Shown here piece after piece: positions 1 to 10,015 of a stretch of 64,000 nt of DNA. The DNA comes from Carex sylvatica (taxonomy: Eukaryota; Streptophyta; Magnoliopsida; Poales; Cyperaceae). Within the stretch, counting starts at the first letter, position 1. The number at the start of each line of letters is the position of its first letter. The stretch covers positions 806,001 to 870,000 of the forward strand of contig CAXKVR010000138.1 of NCBI GenBank assembly GCA_964058845.1, written 5' to 3'. Under the pieces are notes generated by a model. That model was not told the DNA's origin, made no database searches, and was given only the letters and a program-made list of their open reading frames with translations. A program made the position numbers and the translations under genes.

Positions 1-68
1 ACTTGACGAGGATAAGAGAATAAATTGTATTGAATCCTAGTAACAAAAAATTAGAACCAATAAAGATT

Positions 69-465
69 GAGGAGGGTTCAAATGCCTCCATCGTGCCTTC
101 ATTTTTTAAAACTTTAATAACTCAAAATTGAAATCTTAAAATTCAAAATAAAATTATTGGATATGAACTACATCATTTTATCTATGCACGTGTAAAAAAT
201 TATGGCATTTTTTTGGTTGTCAACTTGAGCTTATAAAAATGTATACTAATGTGGATAATTTATAGACGTTGATTTTTTAACTTATTGATTCATATAAAGG
301 TAAAATCAAAATGTGATAATATTTTATGGACACAGAGAGAAAATAACATAGATCACATCTAACGGTTTTATTTTGACGTTTAAGTTTTAAACTTTGAATT
401 ATTTAAGTTTTTAAAAATGGAGGCATGATGGAGATACAAAAAATGAAGGCATTTGAACCCTCTTC
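69..465. mobile_element. Mutator-type MITE with 9-bp TSD
   Basis: This 397-bp non-autonomous element has terminal inverted repeats. The left end reads GAGGAGGGTTCAAATGCC and the reverse complement of the right end reads GAAGAGGGTTCAAATGCC. The repeats run inward through a second block (CATCGTGCCTTC on the left, matched more loosely on the right). The 9-bp direct repeat ATAAAGATT flanks it at 60-68 and 466-474. A 9-bp duplication is typical of the Mutator superfamily. There is no coding capacity. Confidence 0.75.
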
Positions 466-474
466 ATAAAGATT

Positions 475-921
475 TGATTATTGAGACATAATGAGGTTTT
501 AGACAACAATTTAGAAGAGATTTTTTGTTCTGAAAATCAACAAGTCTTTCTTCTCTTTCTATTTTTTTTTTGAGAAAAATTCTGAAACAAGTCATTATAT
601 CAAAGTTTTGCTTTCTTATTTTTCTGTTCTTTTCTTGTTCTTGTACAATTTCTTTTATTTATTTTACTTAGTTGTTATTATCATTATTGATATTTTTTTT
701 GAAGTATATAGGTGCTGTATCATCACGTACTGGATTCCTTGTTTAATGATTAATTTTCTGGACCAAATTAAATGCATTGCCATACATGTACCATGTACAC
801 TCTCCACAGTTGTACCCATCACGCTACCAAGGACTCGATATATTTTGGAAATGAAATCATATGAAATCAATGATATACAAACAAAAAATAATAGTCTCTA
901 TTTGTTGTTGTCTATTAACAG
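475..921. other. AT-rich non-coding stretch
   Basis: T-rich sequence with no supportable gene. If the exon at 922 is real, this is probably intron: it is pyrimidine-rich and ends in a good acceptor (TCTATTAACAG). Confidence 0.4.
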
Positions 922-1161
922 GCAGTGCAAGAGGATGCAGCTGATGACCCAAATTTTTGTTATATCTGTTCCAAGTTAAGCCAAGGGTTCTCTGAAGAAT
1001 CAGTTACGCATGAATGGATGGCCATGATGGGTTTGGACTCGACGATCAAACAGTGTCGGGGCCCTCCAAGAACCCTCAATCTCTTCCCTTCAAACCACAC
1101 GAGTCTTACTGGTCCGAACAATTCTCAAAACTACCATCAAGCACTGGTACCTCCCAGCTGA
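922..1161 (+). CDS. Possible terminal exon, unidentified protein
   Basis: An acceptor-like TCTATTAACAG precedes an open frame beginning GCA GTG CAA GAG and ending in TGA at 1159-1161. The peptide (79 residues) begins AVQEDAADDPNFCYICSKLS. Near its end it contains TLNLFPSN, which fits the form of the WUS-box of WOX homeobox proteins (TLxLFPxx). No homeodomain is visible upstream, so a WOX assignment is speculation. The upstream exons would lie in 1-900 or outside the window. It could be a chance open frame. Confidence 0.3.
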   Translation, partial: AVQEDAADDPNFCYICSKLSQGFSEESVTHEWMAMMGLDSTIKQCRGPPRTLNLFPSNHTSLTGPNNSQNYHQALVPPS

Positions 1162-1939
1162 GGCATGACTTGATCATACCAGTTAGAAATATCTTGTAAC
1201 AATAAGCTAGTTGTCGTTGTAGTATAGTCGAGTTATGGTCTTTTCTGTTAGCTGGTTCTCTGTTGATCTGCTCGTTTAAGTTGGTGTAACTGAGAGCTTT
1301 TCTATGATATTTAGTCATTATTAAATATATAAGTAGAATTTTTCTTGGGAATCTTTTTTAACAAGTTAGTTGTTTTGAAATATGAAATTGTGATGAGAAG
1401 AGTATGCCAGTACGGTACAATTAATAATTTACAAACATATGAGAGAATGAAGGGCAGCATTTAAGCTCAATTTTAAGTTCAGTTTTCACTGCAAGTTGGA
1501 TTTGAGAGAGCAAAAGTAGTGAATTTGTAATATAATCAAAATATAAAATGGCTATTGGTTTTTGTCTTTGCAAATTTCAGTTTATGTCTGATCGAATTAA
1601 AAGGTGCTTTTAAGTGGATTTGACTTCTCTGAGACGTCTGTGTCTATGCTTATATGAAAAGCTGCAGCGGTTCATATCATGAGTTATTCTGAGTACATTG
1701 ATTCCAGTCTTTTATTGGTTCCCTAGACAAGTAGGCATCTATCATCACCCCTACAGGCTACAGTAACCAGACCATATCAATCTACAAAAAGCTACACCAA
1801 AAAGGAATTGGAAACATAATCCAAAAACATGGAATCTTGCTCCCGAAAGAAATAGGAAAAACCTTTTCTAAAGCAGCATTGCTTTTGCTCCATTTTATAT
1901 ACGATGAACCACTTTGGTCTAAATTTTACTCGTCATGAT
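1162..1939. other. Intergenic, nothing recognised
   Basis: AT-rich sequence with no credible coding region. The first part could be a 3'UTR if the exon at 922-1161 is real. Confidence 0.5.
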
Positions 1940-2283
1940 TTAGGGATGAAAACGAGTTCTAACTCAGATATAGGGCATTTGAGCTAAAATCTCAGTTTGA
2001 ATTCATAACAAGCCAGCTCGAGCTCGCTGAGTCTGACTAGATCGTGTATTAAGAAAAAAAAAATTCTACAAACTTTTTTGGATCGAACTAGACCGAGCTA
2101 GACAGTATAAAAATGCACACAAATTCATTCAAATTCCTAAATTGATGTCTAATTGAGCTAGGCTCCATCTTGTACTCGTTAATTATGAACCGAGCTAGTG
2201 GCGAGCTGGCTCGTTAACAGGTCAGTTCAGTAACGAGCGAGTCAGATGTGAGTCACAATCAAGGAGCTTTTTTACCGGCCCTA
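1940..2283. mobile_element. hAT-like MITE, copy 1
   Basis: The left end begins TTAGGGATGAAAACGAG. The right end, read in reverse complement, begins TAGGGCCGGTAAAAAAGC. Near-identical 8-bp flanks are present: GTCATGAT at 1932-1939 and GTCATGAA at 2284-2291. The interior has many GAGCTAG/GAGCTCG words. The block around GCGAGTCAGATGTGAGTCAC recurs in the element at 51272-51782. An 8-bp duplication with a TAGGG terminus suggests the hAT superfamily. There is no coding capacity. Confidence 0.55.
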
Positions 2284-4151
2284 GTCATGAACGTATATAT
2301 CAAGTTGATGTAAAATATGAATTGTATCCAAATTTTTAATTATAAAGTTTTATTTTACAATTATATAATTTTAAAATATGAATTGTATGCAAATTATGTT
2401 CGTTTGTTATAGGATTATGCGGGATGAGATTAGACGGGATAATAATCTATTTGTGAAAAAGTGAGAACCCATGAGTACGGATACACATGGAATTGGTAAT
2501 GAAAATGTGCTGAAATGAGTGTTCGGTTGTACTATAAATTAGTTGTGCTTAATTGTATTTTTCTATATTATACAATTATTTTTATTAATAAAAATTTTAA
2601 TAATGCAAATTAAATAAAATATATTAAATAATCACGTGATGTTGCTATTAATTATTGTTTTATAAAATATAAATATTACTTATTACTTATTTCTTATTAT
2701 TTTATAAATATATATTTATAAACATAAAAATCTAACAGAAGTGGCAACTAAATTTGAAAATATATTTTAGATGAATTTTGAAATGAATGTACGAGTATGT
2801 ATGAGAGTGTGTTGAAATGAATGTCTGATTGTATCGTGTGATTAGTTGTGAAATTTTTTATTTAATTTCTAAAATATTTGATATTATATAATTATTCTTA
2901 TTAATAAAATAATTATTACAATTAAATAACTTTGATTAATAGCAACATAACAGTAAAAATATTTATTTGTTTAAGACTTTAAGTACATATATTAATAAAA
3001 AAAAATACTTCATCGTTTTATATTATAAATATTTAATAAAAAACCCTACATATACATATAATTGTTGTTGCCGTTGACTTGACATTTTTTTTTTACAATT
3101 AAAAGAATAGAGATTATCTGACAAAATTGTTTTTGATATGTATGCTCTAATAGCAACCATGTTTTTCCAAAAAAAAAAAAAAAAATCAACGTGTCATTAC
3201 ATAATTTATTAACTGGTATTTTAATTTTTATGAGTTAATTTCATTAGTATTGTTCAATGGAGAGAGAAACATCAAGCAATAATAGATAGAAAAAAAAAAT
3301 AATGTAGTCCAGTCAAATTGTTTTTTTCCCATCAAATAACAAAGAGATGAGAACGAAAGTGGAAGTAGATTCAAATTCCAATTTTCAAAAAATATGTAAT
3401 TGAATGATGTGCAGGAAAAAATTTCTACCAGAAGCAAATTTTGGGAAAATTCCTATGGTTTTTATTACAGCCAAACAGGCTCTAATGAATAGATCTCAAA
3501 TGTCTCATTTTTTTTTTGTCACTTTTGTATCTTCATCTTTATCTAGGTTTAAGTTGAAATAGCCAATTCAAATCAACATAATCTGTATTAAATATATTTG
3601 AAAATCAATTTTTTTTTAACTATTTCTTATTTTGTAAAACAGACACAAAATCATCATTTTTAAGAATATTCTGGACCATTTAAAAATAATTATTTTGTAT
3701 CTATCTAAGAAATAGTAAAAAGTTTCAAAAAGTTGTTTTATACCTTTCTAAAAAAGTCAAGGCATCAAACAAATTGAATCTTTTACAAGTTTTATGTATT
3801 TATTTTTTATCATTTTTTTACCACTTGATCTTGTACTAATTGAATTTAAAACTTTTAAAATTTTATATGTACATGCATCGCTACTCAAATAGATAGATTT
3901 TAATAATTTAGTTTCGTCATTTGAAGACAATTCAATAGAATTTTAAAGTTGTGCTTACCAATTTCTTTTGATGAACACATCACAACCTAATTTTACTCTA
4001 TCAATATAATATATTCCTTGGAACATTTGACTATTATTTAGAAAATTATGATGAGCTTAAAGCATAACTTTGCAATACAATCATAATTTTTTATTTTTTA
4101 TCCTCAGAAAATATAACGATAAAGTAAAAAAATAATAAATATATATATATA
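2284..4151. other. AT-rich intergenic DNA
   Basis: No gene is supported. Parts of 2400-2900 resemble 16340-16640 (for example a TGTTCGGTTGTA-like word near 2520 and TGTTCAGTTGTA near 16448), so old dispersed repeats are probably present, but their ends cannot be placed. Several A or T homopolymer runs occur. Confidence 0.5.
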
Positions 4152-4584
4152 TATAGAGAGAGAGAGATGGACTTGGGTGAGCCACGGCTCACCAAGCGTT
4201 TGTACTCCACGCCGTATTTTTATTTTGAAAGTTTAAACGACCGATCCGAACCGTTAGATGTGATCTCTATATTTAAATTTGCTTGGAGACCAAATTTTAC
4301 ATTTTTTGAAATTTTTTTACTATTTATTAAGTATTTTTGAAATTGCTGTTTTGCTGTGAACAGTAAAAATAGTAAAATTTTCTGGACCATCGGATCAGCA
4401 ATTTTAAAAAATGCTTAATAAATAGTAAAAGAATTCCAAAAAATGTAAAATTTGACCTCCAAGCACATTTCAATATAGAGAACAAGATGAACGGTTCAGA
4501 TTGATTGTTTGAATTTTCAAAATGACTAAAATGGGACATAGTTCACCAACACGAAATAAGCCACGGCTCATTTTAGCCCAACTC

Positions 4585-4587
<3 letters not shown>
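4152..4587. mobile_element. Foldback MITE, copy 1
   Basis: A self-complementary element of about 430 bp, flanked by TA-rich microsatellite. The outer arms read AGAGATGGACTTGGGTGAGC on the left and, in reverse complement, ATAGAGTTGGGCTAAAATGA on the right. The inner arms pair ACCAAATTTTACATTTTTTG with its complement near 4440, and ACTATTTATTAAG with CTTAATAAATAGT. A second copy lies at 38751-39180. The TA-rich flanks fit a Tc1/mariner-type or similar MITE, but the class is not proven. There is no coding capacity. Confidence 0.7.
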
Positions 4588-4618
<31 letters not shown>

Positions 4619-4787
4619 TATATATATATATATAGGACAAGCATCGTATCGTGAGTTCCTGAGTCGAGATTCAGCGTCTCCAGCCAGCCATGGTGTATAA
4701 AGACAAAGCGTAGAAGATGACAAAGCCACAATCCATTACGTGACTGACTATAACAAAATTTTAAGTCGGTCGGAGTAATTTTGTAAG

Positions 4788-4796
4788 CTACCAAAT
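4788..4796 (+). repeat. Target-site duplication, left side of MULE-A
   Basis: CTACCAAAT, identical to 15389-15397 immediately outside the other terminus. A perfect 9-bp duplication is the hallmark of Mutator-superfamily insertion and fixes both ends of the element. Confidence 0.9.
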
Positions 4797-4980
4797 CCGA
4801 CATTTTTAAAAAAACCCAAAAAAAAAAACAAATTGTTAAAAATAACAGGGTTCCAGCCAAATTTTTAAAAATGCCCTGACCGTCTAAAAATGGGGCGGTC
4901 CGGAATTAAAATTCCTAACCGCCTAAAAATGGGGCGGTCCGGAATTTTAATTCCTGACCGCCTAAAAATGAGGCGGTCCG
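4797..4980 (+). repeat. Left TIR of MULE-A
   Basis: It pairs with 15242-15388, about 145 bp with small indels. The inner part holds three direct copies of a roughly 50-bp unit in which GACCGCC and GGCGGTC face each other across TAAAAATGG, so each unit can form a short hairpin. The right TIR has two such units. The arm is followed by a run of about 25 T. Confidence 0.85.
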
Positions 4981-5020
4981 GGTTTTTTTTTTTTTTTTTT
5001 TTTTTTTCCCTGGTTTTTCC

Positions 5021-5141
5021 TTATAAGGAGAATGTGCCTTCAGCCAGAGGAAAGAGAGAAGGGGAAAGAGAAAGAGAGAGAAAGAGAGGGAGAGAGAAAG
5101 AGAAAGAGAGAGAAAGAGAGAAGGAGAAGGAGCTGCTACAG
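5021..5141 (+). promoter_or_regulatory. Putative transposase promoter and 5'UTR exon
   Basis: A TATA-like CCTTATAAGGAG (5019-5030) lies just inside the TIR. A GA-dominated leader follows and ends at a good donor, CTACAG/GTACGTACTG, at 5141/5142. The purine run is also open in frame but reads as low-complexity RERERKRGREKE and is best seen as leader. The layout mirrors the minus-strand leader at 15110-15239. Confidence 0.5.
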
Positions 5142-5445
5142 GTACGTACTGTTTATTTTTTAAATATTTTATTTACTGTTCACGTACTGTTCACTTACGT
5201 ATGTACTGTTCACGTACTGTTCATGTACGTATTTACTGTTCACTTACGTATTTAATGTTGACAAACTATTCACTTACGTATTTGTTGTTCGCATACTATT
5301 CATTTATGTATGTACTGTTGACCCAAATTGATAAGTACATATTAACTGTTCACATACCATTAATTTAGGACTGTTTAATACTGATGGCAGCTGTATACAA
5401 TTGGAACTGGTAAACTGACAAAATATTTACCATTCATTAATGTAG
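5142..5445 (+). repeat. TACTGT(TCAC)-type short repeats in 5'UTR intron
   Basis: A likely 5'UTR intron running from GTACGT to ATTAATGTAG. It is largely made of imperfect repeats such as TACTGTTCACTTACGTATT. MULE-B has a comparable intron at 17335-17810 filled with TACTGTA words, so the feature is kept across two diverged elements. Confidence 0.6.
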
Positions 5446-5455
5446 TTTATTGGCC

Positions 5456-8400
5456 ATGTCTGTTGGAATTTTCGTACATTTTGGAGGAAAGTTCACAACT
5501 GACCAGTATGGTGTACGTTACTCCAAACCTCCAGTAAATACGCGTTGGGTTGATGAAAATTTCTCATTTGAGGAGTTGCAAACGCTTATTTACGATTTGA
5601 GCGGCTACAATAGGAACCGCTATGAATTACAAATAATGGCCCGAGTGCTCCAAGGAGGAAGGTATCTCAGAATTGCACTGGGAGATGACGTGGCATTGAG
5701 AGGCCTGATCAACAGGACTGTGAGGTCCGGTGATAGTGGATTCGAAGTTTTTGCGTGCAGGATTCACAGAGGATCAGGGTCTGGAAGTTCAGGCCAAAAT
5801 TATATTGCAGAAAATTATCAACAAAATGCAGAACCACACACTCCTATATTCGTACCCGAACCAACGCCAGAACCAGAAATATATAGTAATTCACCTCAAC
5901 CTCCACATTTGATCCCACCCGGACTACAATCTCCACCTTTTATCCCACCTATATATGTGTCGGGAGGTCCTTCATTCTTACCTGGGCCTGAACCAAATCC
6001 TCACCCCAGACCGCCACCAGTACAGGAGGATTTACACGAGTCAGAATTTGAATTTATGAACGAAGTACCGGAGGAGAATCTACAAACTGGGGATGAATTG
6101 GGAGAAGAACACTGGGACGATAATGATGAGGGAGATGATACCGATGAAGGAGAATACACACAGCCTACTGTGAGGCAGAATAGAAATATGCCATTAAGTG
6201 GCCGTTCTGAGACTCACCCGTTCGTAAACTTCAATGACACATCTGCTTTTCGAGAAGCAGATGTTTCTTACTACGGTCATCTGGTTGAATACAAGAGTGA
6301 GCTCGCAAAAGGTCAGTACTTCGAAAATAAAAAACAGCTGACGAAAAAGATCAGAGAGCACCATGTTGACAAGAATCAGGAGATATATACTCACAAAAGT
6401 GACAAATCCCGGTTGGAAATTAGATGCAACACTCAGAATTGTCATTTTATCCTGAAGGCAAGAGCAACAAATTATGAAGATACATGGGTAATAACTGAGC
6501 AAGACACGCCTCACACATGCACGTCAGAGTACACCAGGACTGACCATGCACAACTCACGGCATCAATCATCGCAGATATCATCGAGGATAGCATTAAGAA
6601 AGACCCCTGTATGAGCATTCGGAGTGTGGCAAACTGCGTGAGGGTTAGATTTCGAACTATAACCCCAAAGTACAACCGACTTTGGAGAGGTCGTGAGATT
6701 GCAGTATCCCGACAATTCGGGAGTTGGGAGGAATCGTACAATTTTATGAAACTATTGCTTATCGGGATATGTGACAAGAATCCCGGCTCGAGGCACCAAT
6801 TTCTGACTAGTCCGAGCATCGATAAAAATACAGGACTGGTCAAGCAAGATGTGCAGCAATTTAGGGCCGTCGCATGGGCTTATGGACCATGCATCACCGC
6901 AGTTGATTACTTGAGACCGGTGATCAGTATAGATGCAGCCTTCCTCTCTGGACGGTATGAGGGACGGCTTTTGATGGCCTGCGGCTATGATGCCGAGAAT
7001 CAATTGCTGCCTCTAGCATTTGGAATTGTACAGAAGGAGAATGAAGAGAATTGGGGTTTTTTCTTACAGTGGTTTAGAATTCATGTGCTTGGTGTTAATA
7101 GATTCGTATGCGTTATATCAGACCAACACAAGGCGATCAAAGCTGCTTTGAAACCCGAATACGGATGGGATGGGAATAATTTTGTGCACAGGTTTTGTAT
7201 GCAGCATGTTGCTGATAACCTGGTGCAGGCGTGCGGAAAGGACAAATGGTACGGAACCAGGTTCAAACAAGGAGCCAGGAAGAAGAAGCCAAGAAGGCTG
7301 AAAGAGATGTTCGAAGAATTTGCCATGGTATGTCTAATATTGTCTAAGTTATATCATTTTTGTTTCCTTGACATGCATATTTCATCTAATTTTACTTTGT
7401 TCTATTGCAGCAAAATCCGAAGTGTAATGCTCTTTTAAAGAGAGTGGGCAAAGTACGTCCTAATGATGTCATGGAGCCGTCAAATTATGAGAAAATCTTT
7501 CAAACCTGTGATGGAGGATATCGATTTGGTATCATGACAACAAATGGCTCTGAGTCCCTGAACGCTGTCTTTAAGGAGGCCCGAATGTTGCCCGTAGCTG
7601 CACTTGTTGAGGAGACATTCTACAAGTGCAACAGGTGGTTTGTTCAGCGGCGGCAGGCAGCAATGGAGCACAGCACTGCTTGTAAGCCTTTTTCCAAACG
7701 GGTACAAGATAAGCTTGCCAAACGGTGGGAGAAAGCTGTGGGTATGGATGTCATCTCATACTCGCACGGCGAAGGTAAGTACGAAGTCACGGGCCCAGAT
7801 GAATATGTCCCAGTAGTCCAAACACAGGATGGAACTATGTCCATTATACATAGAAAGTTCAAGTATATTGCGACATTCGGAGCTGATAGAGCAGTGGAAT
7901 GTACATGCAGAGGTATCCAACTAACTGGAATTCCGTGCGCTCATGTGTTAGCGATTTGTCGCCATAACAGCTGGTCCCCCGATCAATTTGTTGCCCACTG
8001 GTACAGAATGGAGTACCTTCTGAGTACTTGGAATGCCTTGTTTGTTCCCTACGGTAATCCTGAAGAATGGCCTACGACCACTACCCCAAAATACGAGCCG
8101 AACAAAGATTGGATACGGTATGGTAGGAGAAAACACATCCGTCAACCAATGACCATGGATGAAATGCAAGGTAGGCAAATAGGGCACCGTCCTCGCCGTT
8201 CCACTACCGACAGGCAGATGCGAGGTATGTAATATTGAACAATGATTATATTTTATTACATTTTTCAATAACTTACTATATCATTTATTGGGTCTGCAGA
8301 TTCTCGTAACGCAGCAAATGCAGCTGAAAACGATCGAGTTATGGCAGAGGCAAGTGGATCGCAAGGGTCGAGGCGCAGCACAGCCAGAAGCCGTACCTTC

Positions 8401-8745
8401 CGTGAAAATGCAACTATGATGTTTAGGGAGGCAATGGGAGAAGTACTGACAGGAGAAGAGGTGGTTGGGATGCAGGGGCATTCAGGTACTACCCAGCGGA
8501 GAAGGAGCACATCTCAAGCTGGAAGGAGGAGCACATCTCACGCGGGACCATCTGGTACAGCACACGAGGAAGGAGAAGCTTTGCAACCACCTAGGAGGAG
8601 CACATCTCAACTAGGAGGGACGAGCACATATGGTGCAGGGCCATCTGGTACAGCAAACCAGCAAGAAGAAGCAGTACAACCAGCTAGAAGAAGCACATCA
8701 TCATGGGGATCTCGTGTGCTGAGGGGATTGAATTTTAGACGATGA
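5456..8745 (+). CDS. MuDR-type MULE transposase (three coding exons)
   Basis: Exons are 5456-7327, 7411-8224 and 8300-8745 (introns GTATGT...TTGCAG and GTATGT...CTGCAG, phases consistent), giving about 1043 residues. It should cut and join DNA at the TIRs of its family, in the nucleus. In order: an N-terminal domain starting MSVGIFVHFGGKF (1-100); a Pro-rich then acidic linker; a WRKY/GCM1-like zinc finger (about 319-357, RCNTQNC...HTC); a MULE transposase core with Asp in VISIDAAFLSGRYEG (about 490), Asp in VISDQHKAI (about 555) and Glu in TTNGSESLNAVF (about 670); a SWIM zinc finger CTCRGIQLTGIPCAHV (about 787-802); and a low-complexity Ser/Arg tail. ATG 5456 is the first ATG after the acceptor at 5445. 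No stop or frameshift is seen, so it is potentially active. Confidence 0.9.
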
Positions 8746-8928
8746 CTTAATATAATTTGTATAGTTGTATTGTATCGTTTGATTACATGTTGTATTATTT
8801 TATGTGAATGTGTTGTATTATTTTATGTAAATGGATTGTATTAGTTTATGTTATGATTTATTTATGTTTTAATATTTTATGATATGACTTATTCACGTTA
8901 TAGTATGTTTGTTTTGTTGTTGAACAGG

Positions 8929-9183
8929 ATGAACGATAGCAACCGAGGTATCGAGCAAGGAGAATGTCACTGTAAATTTTGTTTTCTTAGAAAAAGATTT
9001 GGTCCGCAACCTATTGTTCATCCTCCCCTTTCAGACGATGACTTTGTTGAAAATTCATACGGATCTGGTAAGGCGAGCACATCATCGGGAGTAACTACTC
9101 TTAAGCCAGCTGATAAGAAGCCGGCTGCTAAGAAGCCGGCTGATAAGAAGCCAGCTGCTAAGAAACCGGCTTATAAGAAATAG
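8929..9183 (+). CDS. Small accessory ORF with KPADKKPAAK repeats
   Basis: An 84-residue open frame starts MNDSNRGIEQGECHCKFCF and ends in tandem KKPADKKPAAK units. CHCKFC offers three closely spaced cysteines. An acceptor-like TTGTTGTTGAACAG lies directly before the ATG, so it may be an alternative last exon of the transposase transcript rather than a separate gene. No family is recognised. MULE-B has no clear equivalent. The Lys-rich tail could bind nucleic acid, but that is inference. Confidence 0.35.
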   Translation: MNDSNRGIEQGECHCKFCFLRKRFGPQPIVHPPLSDDDFVENSYGSGKASTSSGVTTLKPADKKPAAKKPADKKPAAKKPAYKK

Positions 9184-9227
9184 GGTTTTAAATGCCTTTG
9201 TTTAAATTTTACATTGTAAGATATTTT

Positions 9228-9790
9228 TATTCCGACCCCAACTTTGCACACTCGTTATCGGAGCAAACTATCTCCAAAAATTATGAAAATTGAGCGACAT
9301 ACATTGTTGACATTTCCAAACAGGACTGTAAAGTTTCATACGAAATCTCCGAACGGATCGTGAGATATAAGAGCTCAAAAATAGCCCGAACTGATGACGT
9401 TTTCATTCCGACCCCAACTTTGCACCCTCGTTCTCGGAGCAAACTATCTCCAAAAATCATGAAAATTGAGCGACATGCATTGTTGACATTTCCAAACAGG
9501 ACTGTAAAGTTTCATACGAAATCTCCGAACGGATCGTGAGATATAAGAGCTCAAAAATAGCCCGAACTGATGACGTTTTCATTCCGACCCCAACTTTGCA
9601 CCCTCGTTTTTGTTGTTGCAAACTATCTCCAAAAATCATGAAAATTGAGCGACATGCATTGTTGACATTTCCAAACAGGACTGTAAGGTTTCATACGAAA
9701 TCTCCAAACGGATCGTGAGATATAAGAGCTCAAAAATAGCCCGAACTGATGACGTTTTCATTCCGACCCCAACTTTGCACCCTCGTTTTT
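9228..9790 (+). repeat. 177-bp-period tandem repeat between convergent genes
   Basis: About 3.2 copies of a unit starting TTCCGACCCCAACTTTGCAC, with starts near 9229, 9405, 9581 and 9758. Copies are nearly identical; the third has a variant after CACCCTCG. The array lies between the 3' ends of the transposase and PMD genes, so both transcripts could read into it. No coding role is evident. Confidence 0.85.
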
Positions 9791-10015
9791 TTTGTTTAGT
9801 GTTCTTTTGTTGTTCTTTTGTTTTTGATTTAGTGGTTCTATTAGTATGTTTTTTGTTCTTAATTATGTAGTGTTTCTCTTATTATTTTTTCTGTTGTATA
9901 AATACTACCATAAAACATAGCTAAACTCAGAACAAAAATCATAATAAGCTATCAGCGTACATAATACATAATAAAACATAAAACACTACAAAGAAAACAA
10001 TAAAAAAACTCTCTA

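Noticed and set aside
4890..5255. 121-codon open frame through the MULE-A left end (GGREK/RERERK-type peptide)
   Set aside because: It runs over the TIR hairpin units and a GA microsatellite and past a strong splice donor; composition is repeat-driven, so it is treated as TIR plus 5'UTR.
6194..7003. Minus-strand open frames opposite the MULE-A transposase
   Set aside because: They are shadows of the plus-strand coding exon, with no motifs and atypical composition.
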